Below are positions 56,433 through 64,000 of a stretch of 64,000 nt of DNA, in pieces (the stretch's first letter is position 1; each line of letters opens with the position of its first letter). A model generated the notes under the pieces. The model had not been told where the DNA came from and made no database searches. It saw nothing but the letters and a program-made list of their open reading frames with translations. The DNA is taken from assembly GCA_032622095.1 (NCBI GenBank), contig CP136069.1, positions 39,902,194 through 39,966,193 on the forward strand. Reading direction: 5' to 3'. Source of the stretch: Siphonodentalium dalli. Lineage: Eukaryota > Mollusca > Scaphopoda > Gadilida > Siphonodentaliidae. Position numbers and translations under genes: made by a program.

Positions 56433-56630
56433 AGTATATGAGAGGACATTTTATAGATGTTGTCATTCCAAGTGAAATCTGTTATGAAATGAGTGATGAC
56501 ATATTATACAGAGCTCTGGTGGTCAAGATAAACAACACTGGTGGCTGGCTGTTTGTTTATTCTAACTGTCAAATTGATTTATGGCAGCATAAGACTGTTG
56601 TTTATCCTATTCTTGAAATTGCATTACAGG
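56433..56630 (+). CDS. Putative exon, beta-rich juxtamembrane segment (inside insertion)
   Basis: 66 codons, acceptor gaacatccag, donor attacagg|gtgaga, phase 1 both ends, so it fits between 55340 and 60518 without changing the frame. 'YMRGHFIDVVIPSEICYEM', 'DDILYRALVVKINNTGGW', 'LFVYSNCQIDLWQHK', 'TVVYPILEIALQ'. Alternating hydrophobics suggest beta strands; two Cys and an N-N-T site fit an extracellular position next to the membrane. The frame is open further upstream (from 56396), so the 5' border is less certain. Its location inside a transposon-like insert makes its origin puzzling. Confidence 0.6.
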
Positions 56631-56639
56631 GTGAGATAA

Positions 56640-57780
56640 GAGCCCCCACTCACCTATATAAGACTTAGTGTCTTCTAAATTCCATTAATTTGCTTCAAAA
56701 ATAATTAACCCTTTCCAAGGTTTCCATAGACACATGCTATAATGTACATGGACTCTTCTTCATATCTCTTAATATCTGTTGGGGTATCTTTGCACACTAT
56801 TCACTTATATAAATTTTGGTTTTGACTGATTAATTGATTTTTGAAAAATATATTAACCCTTCAGACATGTGCTTTCAATTTGAAATTAAAATAACAGCTG
56901 ATGGCCATTATGATTGATCTATGCAATGGGAATCAGGCAGATAAATATACAATGACTATTGTAAGTGATGACTTGTTTTGAAAATCAATATGGTAGATGT
57001 TAGTGTTTCCAGGAACCTTATTTTCCCATTTGTTCATATTTTCATGGTTGATTGAATTTTAGGGGCCACAGAGCACTTAGAAGATTAACATTGAAGGTTG
57101 TGGCTTTTAGTGTCCAAGCTACTTGTAAAACATTGTAATGTGTGAAACCATTTAATTGAGGGATAACTTACTTTCTTTTATATGAACGATTTAGTGGTCA
57201 TAGGGGCAAGCATCCTCATCATATTATGTCTGTATAACATTATATAGATAATACTTTTGAATTGTATAAACTACATATATTTTTGAAAACCATGCATACA
57301 CCCCTGTTATGAAACACTTAATCTTATTTAATACACAGGTCAGATCTGATCTTATATCTGTCCATGTTTGATAAAGAAATAACTGGGGGAAAGGGGGGGG
57401 GGGGGTAATTAAAGTACCATTTAAATATGAGATGGAATCCCCTACATGTATGTCATTCTAAGCAGTCTGGCTTGTCAACAAATTATAATTTCTCTTTAGA
57501 AGTGAATAAATTTTGAATATCTGGCATGTCAAAAGTGTTAAAGATAGGGATTTATCACTTTTGCTTCCAATGAGTTAACTTAAACTCCTAAACATGTCCT
57601 CCGAAATCACTAAACCATTGGATCTCACAGTGAGAGGTCCTTGGGTGAATAGGGACAGAGTTATGAGATTTAAAACTACTCCTCCCCACCCCAAATACTT
57701 TAACCCTTCCTTAAGACAAATTATTTGAGCTTTTGATTTCAAGTTGGGTACTGATATATGGATTAATTCCTGTGATCATA
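56640..57780. other. Stretch without gene (rest of insertion)
   Basis: AT-rich with a G13 run near 57390-57404 and a phrase at 57590-57680 like the 'aaccattggatc...gggacagagttatgag' dispersed repeats. No further exon seen. Confidence 0.4.
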
Positions 57781-57863
57781 TCTTTGACAAATTATCAATT
57801 ATGACTAGTCGCTATCGCCAAGGTATGGGTTAAACATCTGCCGATCGTGATCGGCCTCTCGTT

Positions 57864-58003
57864 TCTTACAATCTTTAACAATTTTATAATTTTTAATGTG
57901 TTAAGCCAATGCATTCTCTTATATATGCGAGGCGACCTATGGTCGACTCGCATATATAAGAGAATGCATTGGCACAGAGCCCTTCTGTTGGGTAAAGGGT
58001 TAA
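57864..58003 (+). mobile_element. TTAA-flanked MITE, family B copy 5, right half
   Basis: Starts in the centre of the consensus ('tttcttacaatctttaac'), has the right palindrome (57906-57974) and the TIR TGTTGGGTAAAGGGTTAA. It is the complement of the left half at 55496-55757. Confidence 0.9.
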
Positions 58004-58046
58004 TGTCACGATATGACCATAGCTGTTGAAAATGATATTTAACCCC

Positions 58047-58323
58047 AAATAACCCTACCATGACTGGAGCTTCCTGAAATTTTGCTGAAACATTGGAATG
58101 GTCTATTATTCATCTGGATGGATATTTGGATATTAAGGAAATATAAGCATAGGACAGACAGCAGAAAATATAATACAACTGTAACAGGATTCCTTTTCAT
58201 TGGTGGTAAATTTGAAAGATAATAAGGTAAAAAAAACCTCCTGTTTGGGAGACTCACATAAGAGAATGCACTGGCACAGGATATTTAATGCTGCACCAGC
58301 GCAGCTCCCGCCATCACAGGGTT
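58047..58323. repeat. Worn MITE, CATGACTGGAGC ends
   Basis: Left 'aaccctaccatgactggagc', right 'gcagctcccgccatcacaggg' plus TTAA. The inner words 'gagaatgcactggcacagg' and 'gggagactcacata' derive from the family B palindrome. Same subfamily as 7565-7760. Confidence 0.65.
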
Positions 58324-58463
58324 AACATTTTGTCAATAAGCTATCTATTTATCTATCTATTCTATGACACAAGTAGGGGTATTATAATTGTTGATGCGGC
58401 TCTCATAGCTAATCACTTTTTATATAGGAAGGTGGTATGAGTACAAATGAATGAATCAGTGAC

Positions 58464-59378
58464 CAGCCGAGAGGGCGACGTGGGCGAAGAAGTCGCCTTA
58501 TCGCCGTCCACTTCGCCTTATTTTTGCAGTCGGGCGAAGTTTAAGTCGCCCTCCAATTTTGAGAATTTTTTTTTTTTTTTTATTTTTTTTTTTAATTTTT
58601 CAATTTTGAGAAGTCGCCTAACAAAAATGGCTAAGTTACTAGCAAACACTGTCGTGACGACATGAAAACAAACGAGCATATTCCCCCCCCCCCCCGTTGG
58701 AACCTCCTAATCTCTTGCCACAATGTCTCATTGTCTGTATCTGCTTTGTGCACTTGCTTTGTTATTTTAGCGGATTAATGACGGTGAATTCTTTTGATAA
58801 CTTTATGACTTCAGACAATAAATTGCCCTAATTAAACCACACCTTGCAATGAAAATTACAACTCACACCTCTCACAATGTGTCAATTCATCACTCCATCT
58901 ATGGAGTTTGGTTAAAGAAATTTAAAAACAAATTCTTTGTGAAGCATATTAAAATTTCAAACGGGATTACTAACAGAGCGCAGTAAAAGTGTTCATGATT
59001 TCGTTTCGTTTCGGTTTGATAAATATTGTTGGCATTTTTTAAAACCCGAAAAATATGAAATAAAATCTTGTCATTCTCCGGAATTTCTCCCACAATTACG
59101 ATATAAAATGCTGCTATCCTCTCACAATTATGTTTGGGTATTATTAATAGTTATTAGGGTCATGAAGTGAACATAATGACTCCATATTTCAACCATTGTT
59201 TCATAAGTTTAATTGACACATTTCATCTCTCCTATTTTCGTTCTATAGGCTATAGCGACTCCTGTCGTAGTAATGATCAATTTAAATTTTGTAGACTCAC
59301 TTCGCCCTATAGAACGGCCACTTCGCCTTATTTTTATAGTAGGGCGAAGTCATTTCGCCCTGAAAATCGGGTCTAGGC
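58464..59378. mobile_element. Putative non-autonomous element with GGGCGAAGTCGCC blocks
   Basis: Left end CCAGCCGAGAGGGCGAC and right end GGGTCTAGGCTGG are roughly inverted. Inside each are 'acttcgccttatttttgcagt' and 'acttcgccttatttttatagt' with GGGCGAAGT. The same GGCGA/TCGCC vocabulary fills the right end of the hAT-like element at 51866-52891. No clear target duplication. Confidence 0.5.
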
Positions 59379-59771
59379 TGGTCCCTGGAATGAATGGGAA
59401 TTCATAGTGTATTACTCTGCCTGTCATCTGCTTCTATTATCAGAACATTCCTCAAAATTAAGAATAGACTATTCCAAAGTATACTTTGCGATTTAAATGG
59501 ATGAATGCAAAGCCAGTCATAGTGGGAGGTGCACACTGGTTGCTGGGAGACACAATCATTTGCTCCAATATATAAATTAACATTTTCCCATCCAGTTATA
59601 AAAGTATATAACGGAATGGTTGATTGTTCATCGGAAGAATGTTCAGGTAACATAAGCAGATGACAGATAGGAGAAATGTTAATACAATTGCAGACAGATT
59701 CATATTCATTGGTGGGAAATGTTCAGATAATAAGTTCAACAAACATATGGAGTGTCATGCAATTATAACAT

Positions 59772-60128
59772 ACTAGCCGATGAGCCCGACGTTGTCCGGG
59801 CTATTCAAAAACCAAATTTTTCCACCCTTTCCGAGATCTGGTCTGCGCATGCGCGAAGCTGGCGTCGCACGGGCTCGGCGACCCGATACAATTTGTACCC
59901 GGCGCAAGATACATTCACATAGCAAATTTCAAGTCGATAGCTCCACCCGTTTCCGAGATCTCGTCTGCGCATGCGCTGCACGGGCGTCGCACGGGCTCGC
60001 CAATACGACAACGACCACCGCCTGGTCAAACTACACACACGTACCAAGTTTCGTCCCGATCGGTCGAGAATCGTAGATTTGTATAAAGGACAAACAGACA
60101 GACAGATTGTTTCAAAATATATAAGAGA
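59772..60128 (-). mobile_element. Helitron-like non-autonomous element 4 (inverted, 357 bp)
   Basis: On the minus strand it starts TCTCTTATATATTTTG after an A and ends GCCCGGACAACGTCGGG, CTCATCGGCTAG before a T. It is a compact version of element 1 (22102-23333), with a single copy of the 'gatctcggaaacgggtgg' unit and its neighbours. Confidence 0.8.
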
Positions 60129-60183
60129 TGCTGTTATAATCATGGATTAATTTCCAACATACATCAGTGCACAACTTCAGTAA

Positions 60184-60281
60184 CAGGGTATGTGCTGCCA
60201 TTTGCCAATGGCAAAAATTATTTCCATTTGCCAAAATATTTAAAAAAAATGGTCAAAAATTTTGGTCCATCGCCAACCCTG
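60184..60281. mobile_element. hAT-like micro-MITE, 98 bp
   Basis: Ends CAGGGTATG... and ...CCAACCCTG, exact 8-bp target duplication TTCAGTAA (60176-60183 and 60282-60289). Inside, TTTGCCAATGGCAAA forms a short palindrome. One of the smallest elements in the window with a clean duplication. Confidence 0.85.
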
Positions 60282-60517
60282 TTCAGTAAATATTTGTTTG
60301 ACCAGATTTGATAAAAAAAAGATTATTTAAGTAGTCAACTTAACAATGAATTTATAAACCGATATCCAAATTAGTGTGAACAAAGATGACATCAGGATTG
60401 TTAATGCAGCAGACTCAGTTGCTGATTGGTAGAATTTAGTTGCTGATAATTTTTTGATTGACACCTATGAATTGGAAAATCTATTTGGGAATCAAATGTC
60501 AGTATTCTTATTTTCAG

Positions 60518-60822
60518 CTGCACCAAAGGGTTTCCACGTCAACATAGCAATGATAGCTGGCATCTGTATCGGCGCTATACTCGTTCTCAGCCTCATAGCT
60601 GGATTCATAGTCTATCGGCATTGCCAAGGGGCACCCAGCAGGAAGCCATTCTGGACAGTGGAGCTGAAAGAGGACCACGAAGGGGTGAATTTCAGCAGTG
60701 TGCCCGATTCCGATGAACGATTTGGGGGTGCAGTTGGAAACATGGATGATTTGGACTTCTACGATACGATCAAACACGGGGAAACAAGTCAACACTACTC
60801 ACACCTCAAAGAGTCAGTGTGA
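60518..60822 (+). CDS. MEGF9: MEGF9-like receptor: last exon, transmembrane helix and cytoplasmic tail
   Basis: Acceptor cttattttcag, phase 1 entry, 101 codons and TGA. Residues about 8-32 form one hydrophobic helix rich in Ile, Ala, Leu and Gly, ending in Y-R-H (positive inside). The tail is 'PFWTVELKED', then 'VNFSSVPDSDERFGG', then acidic 'MDDLDFYDT' and 'YSHLKESV'. The P-F-W-T-[IV]-E-L-K-E-D...F-S-S stretch is, from memory, shared with the tail of vertebrate MEGF9; together with the laminin-EGF row this is the basis of the name. There is no kinase or phosphatase. A polyadenylation signal close to the stop is not evident. Confidence 0.85.
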
Positions 60823-60926
60823 TCATTATGTGATATTTTATGTGATATACTGCATTTGTGCTATAATATTTAAAATTCTAATTCATAGGGATGTTCAGAT
60901 AATAAGATCAGCAACTAGCCCTAGCC

Positions 60927-61110
60927 TTAACCTTTCATGATGAGCTGGGCTGGTGCAGCATTATGGTTTCCCATATGGAGCCTCGCATATATAAGGGAAT
61001 GTACTGGCTTACAAGGTCAAGGTAACTATTGTTAGGCCAATGTATTCTCTTATATAGGCGAGGCTCCCTATAGCAGACTCGCTTATATAAGAGAATGCCT
61101 TTGCACATAT
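60927..61110. repeat. Worn MITE related to family B
   Basis: Starts TTAACCTTTCATGATGAGC and contains 'gcctcgcatatataagggaatg' and 'caatgtattctcttatatagg'. The right TIR is lost; family C starts 13 bp further on. Confidence 0.65.
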
Positions 61111-61122
61111 TTTCACAAAATT

Positions 61123-61491
61123 TAAATGTACTCAATCCGATTAAGCACCCCTAAATTACTATTTCTTTGGCTTCGGGGGTAAAAAATATTTGATTCGAGT
61201 CGAGGAACCCACCCTTCAAAGCTCAGAGTGATTTTTTAAATGTGTTAATTTTGGTGATGTGGGCCACTTCCACGTCTCAAACGGACAATTTACGGAAAAA
61301 TTTCGGGTGTAAGATGGATAACTCTAAAATCAAGTGGTTATTATTAACAATAATAATCACATTTCAAAAATCGATATCTGATCAATCTGAGCTTTGACGG
61401 GTGGGTTCCTCGACTCGAATCAAATATTTTTTACCCCCAAAGCCAAAGAAGTAGTAATTTAGGAGCGTCTAATCGGATTGAGTACCTTTAA
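61123..61491. mobile_element. TTAA-flanked MITE, family C, complete copy
   Basis: TIRs AATGTACTCAATCCGATT and AATCGGATTGAGTACCTT between TTAA sites. The left and right halves are inverted copies around 'cttccacgtctcaaacggac', so the whole 369-bp element is a large imperfect palindrome. Confidence 0.9.
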
Positions 61492-62415
61492 GGAAGGGTT
61501 AGCAAATGAATGGCAATCCTTATGCTGGACTCTGCCCGCGCCCAGATGCTGGTAGCCCGTAACCGTACAAAAACAGATATAACCTGCTACATGGTGTTAT
61601 TATTTGTGAGGGTAATCAGGATTTACATGTACTGGGTTGTTAGATTGGCAATGGGTTTTGCATTTTTTTTGGGTTGAGGTTGCTATTCCGGTCAGATTTT
61701 GTTTGAACTATGTCTGAACTAGATGCACTTTTTATACTCAGAGTCGGCACCTGTGATATATTTGTCAAAACAACTATCAAAGGCAGCACACAGCTGTCAT
61801 CGGGGAAGTAATTCATGACAACGTCTATATTTTTCTCTCATGTATTTTGATTTGAAAGTGTACTGCGTGTGATGGGGGGGAGTGACAATCAAGACATGAG
61901 TTTCCAGGAATCCTCGATTCTCATTGGTGCAGGTCCCTTTGTCACGCTAATTTGATTGGATGGAACATTTCAATGGAGTAATATTTTTGTATGGAGAAGG
62001 AATCAGACAAAATATTTCATATTTTTTTGTCTGAGCGCAGACTGGGTTTTTTCAATGCAAAGCATGGAGCGTTTTTTGCTTGTGTATATATCACATATAA
62101 CAATGTTTAATATACACAGGCTACTGGTATCTGGTCACTGTTGTTTGCTTATTTATCAGAAACATCCTAAAGTGAAGAAATATGGCATTCCAATTTAAAC
62201 TTCTATTACTAATTTGGAGATTATGTGATATGCTGCATCTATCAGAGTCCTCTGAATATTTAAATTTAAGACATATATCAGAGTCACTCAGACTTGTTAA
62301 CAGAGAAAATGAACTTCAAAATTCAGTGCCGATTGTCGAATCGAATATGAATCGAATACTGAGGTTGAATCAAATATCATTTCGAATACCAAATATCATC
62401 TATACTATAATGTCC
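61492..62415. other. Stretch without gene
   Basis: 61735-61870 is a fragment related to the interior of the hAT-like element at 37425-38519 ('gagtcggcacctgtgata', 'gtcaaaacaactatc'). The 80-codon frame at 61956-62198 shows no features. No exon seen after the stop at 60822. Confidence 0.45.
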
Positions 62416-62638
62416 AACTACAGTAATGCTCTAATTAATCGACCTCTTAACCAAAGCAGAATTATGGGTAACTTTTCAGGATTTAGTCGGAAATATGGCT
62501 TGTTGCCATTCATCGGAAAGCTCTCCCCGAGAGCTTTCCGATGAATGGCAACAAGCCATATTTCCGACTAAATCCTGAAAAGTTACCCATAATTCTGCTT
62601 TGGTTAAGAGGTCGATTAATTAGAGCATTACTGTAGTT
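62416..62638. repeat. 223-bp near-perfect palindrome
   Basis: Arms of 110 bp (62416-62525 and 62529-62638) around CCC; no mismatch was found by eye. Outer word AACTACAGTAATGC, inner word CGGAAAGCTCTC. The plus-strand frame that crosses it (62182-62544) simply reads the left arm and is not a gene. A shorter, worn relative lies at 48024-48129. Confidence 0.93.
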
Positions 62639-62674
62639 CAGGTCCACGCCTGGAAATATTGTGTTTGACATTTG

Positions 62675-63065
62675 CAGAATGATGCCCCAAAAGGGGGAAT
62701 TTTAGTGAAACTACCCCACACAGTGGGCTAGCATCACCAAATTCAATCTCTGGGGACCTCATTCTGGTTAGACCTCATCTTCTCAGTAGTATCTATAGTC
62801 TCAAATTAACATTGGTTTTAGTTATTTTTCCCTTCTGTTAAGTTTCTTTATCCCCTAATTTGCAGAAGATAAAATGCATAATCGATGTGACTAATTGGTG
62901 AACATCACCAACTTCTACCGGGGAACTTCAATCTGATCCTAGGTCTCCCATAGCAGTTGAGGCTTAAGTAAAATGGGGTTCCCAGAGGGTGAATTTACTG
63001 ATGCTAGTCTGCCATGCTGGATTCCATCACTAAATTCACACTATGGGGACCTCATTCTGCAAATA
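62675..63065. repeat. Double-palindrome repeat, copy 2
   Basis: Collinear with 45100-45490: 'gcagaatgatgcccc', 'accccacacagtgggctagc', 'gacctcatcttct', 'cttctgttaagtttc', 'aggtctcccatagcag', and the second palindrome ending 'gggacctcattctgcaaat'. Confidence 0.75.
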
Positions 63066-63204
63066 TCAGACACACTAGTTCAAGGCTTTATCATGTCATT
63101 TATAGGGATGTTCAGATAATAACTTCAACTAACAACCTCAGCCATACAATGAGTGAATAATGGCAATCCATTGGGTGATATCTGTGCTGTCTGCTTATAT
63201 TATA

Positions 63205-63728
63205 AAAAACTTCCTAAGATGAAGAAATAGATCATTCCAATGTATACATTTAGGACTGATTTGTCGATTCTTATCACATTCAAATCCCTGTGCCAATGCA
63301 TTCTCTTATATATGCGAGTCGACCATAGGTCGCCTCGCATATATAAGAGAATGCATTGGCCTAATAATTTTTTACAATCTTAATAATTTTTTCTTGTATT
63401 CTTTAACAATTTTATAATTTCACCCATACAGAGCCCCAGACAAACATGAGCAGACGACACTCTTCTATATGCTTCTATATATGTGTGGGTTCCCTACAGG
63501 GTAATGGATGTTTTTTATTTTATGTCCTAAAAATTGTAAGAAACATTTATTTAAAAAAAATGATAAACAATTGTTAGGCCAATGCATTCTCTTATATATG
63601 CGAGGCGACCTATGGTCGACTCGCATATATAAGAGAATGCATTGGCACAGGGTAAAACAAAATTTCCTAAGATGAAGAAATAGATCATTCCAATGTATAC
63701 ATTTAGGACTGATTTGTCAATTCTTATA
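63205..63728 (+). repeat. Family B-type palindrome pair inside a 68-bp direct repeat
   Basis: The palindromes 63292-63360 and 63578-63646 are the family B modules, but the TTAACCCTTTACCC tips are missing and the centre carries unrelated sequence (63420-63540). The whole is flanked by a ~68-bp direct repeat ('cctaagatgaagaaatagatc' region, 63205-63273 and 63656-63728), much longer than any target duplication. Confidence 0.75.
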
Positions 63729-64000
63729 ATACGGTCAACACAAGGAAATGAGTCAACCCCATTTACATCTCAAACTGTCTGTGTGAAGATTGTTAAGATT
63801 ATGTGATATGCATCTATATTATAACCCTTTGTTTGCTAAATACTCCTTCACAAGTAGTTCCCTTAGGAAATGTTCAGATAATAAGTTCAACAAACGTCCA
63901 TATTATTTGAACATTTCCGACCAATGCATAGGAATCTTACTGCATTTGTGAACTGCGGCTTTAAGTAGTGTTTAGACGAATCTGTTGAGCCTGTTTTGCT
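63729..64000. other. Stretch without recognised gene
   Basis: The end of the window. The phrase 'gaaatgttcagataataagttcaacaaac' recurs from 59720, 60890 and 63110, so it is repeat-derived. No gene seen. Confidence 0.4.

Larger units (their letters stand above)
55758..57863 (+). mobile_element. Helentron/HINE-like insertion carrying an exon
   Basis: The insert sits between T and T in the MITE's T-run. It begins ATGTTTACCCATACC (itself the arm of a hairpin with GGTATGGTAAACAT-like sequence) and has a GTCY microsatellite at 55818-55862 and two ~150-bp units with 'ataactcaaacatttt'. Near the end comes the inverted GGTATGGGTTAAACAT, followed by the hairpin GCCGATCGTGATCGGC and CTCTCG. Subterminal inverted repeats, GTCY run, 3' hairpin and T/T insertion are the described layout of Helentron-associated elements. 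No Rep/helicase. The putative exon at 56433-56630 is inside. Confidence 0.6.

Noticed and set aside
62182-62544. 120-codon plus-strand open frame
   Set aside because: Its second half is the left arm of a perfect palindrome and its start is AT-rich repeat; no coding evidence.

Overview
The window is non-coding-rich eukaryotic DNA. It has spliced exons with GT/AG borders, very large introns, non-LTR retrotransposon sequence, Helitron-like, hAT-like and TTAA-inserting elements, and many foldback repeats. The repeat style (bivalve/gastropod-like dispersed repeats with GTCT/GTCC runs and receptor-half-site-like AAGGTCA blocks) suggests a marine invertebrate, probably a mollusc or another lophotrochozoan. 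The species cannot be fixed from sequence alone. There is no prokaryotic operon, CRISPR array or rRNA.

Host gene. One plus-strand gene can be followed through small exons that are all phase 1 on both sides: 25719-25820 (uncertain membership), 39445-39668 (disrupted), 39746-40111 and 44863-45057 (together a fibronectin type III domain), 51427-51627, 53303-53464 and 55245-55340 (three laminin-type EGF modules), 56433-56630 (beta-rich juxtamembrane segment) and 60518-60822 (transmembrane helix, cytoplasmic tail, stop). The tail and the laminin-EGF arrangement resemble MEGF9. The start of the gene is not visible and probably lies to the left.

Layout. 1-9650 is intergenic or intronic repeat DNA: TTAA MITEs, a hAT-like MITE nested in an older repeat, foldbacks and a LINE scrap. 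9652-19977 holds a TTAA MITE and a minus-strand CR1/L2-type LINE (endonuclease, reverse transcriptase, 3' tail). That LINE is split by a 6.0-kb foldback element whose inverted ends are tandem ~185-bp arrays full of ATGGCSGCC motifs. 20020-25270 holds tandem repeats, two abutting TTAA MITEs, three head-to-tail Helitron-like elements and a long inverted repeat. 26192-31324 is a second giant foldback element with the same motif. 31325-39380 holds tandem repeats, a possible small gene at 34082-34510, a ~140-bp satellite, a hAT-like element with an exact 8-bp target duplication, and a Helitron 3' end. 39445-60822 is the main exon-bearing part, with introns packed with TTAA MITEs, hAT-like elements, minisatellites and a nested insertion carrying an exon. 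60823-64000 is repeat DNA including a 223-bp near-perfect palindrome.

Most interesting. (1) A TTAA MITE at 55496-58003 is split exactly by a 2.1-kb insert built like a Helentron-associated element (subterminal inverted repeats, GTCY microsatellite, 3' hairpin), and that insert contains the phase-1 exon 56433-56630. (2) Two giant foldback elements share 3-bp target duplications, TAG-type tips and dense YY1-like ATGGCGGCC arrays. (3) A MEGF9-like receptor carries a fibronectin type III domain and one apparently damaged exon.
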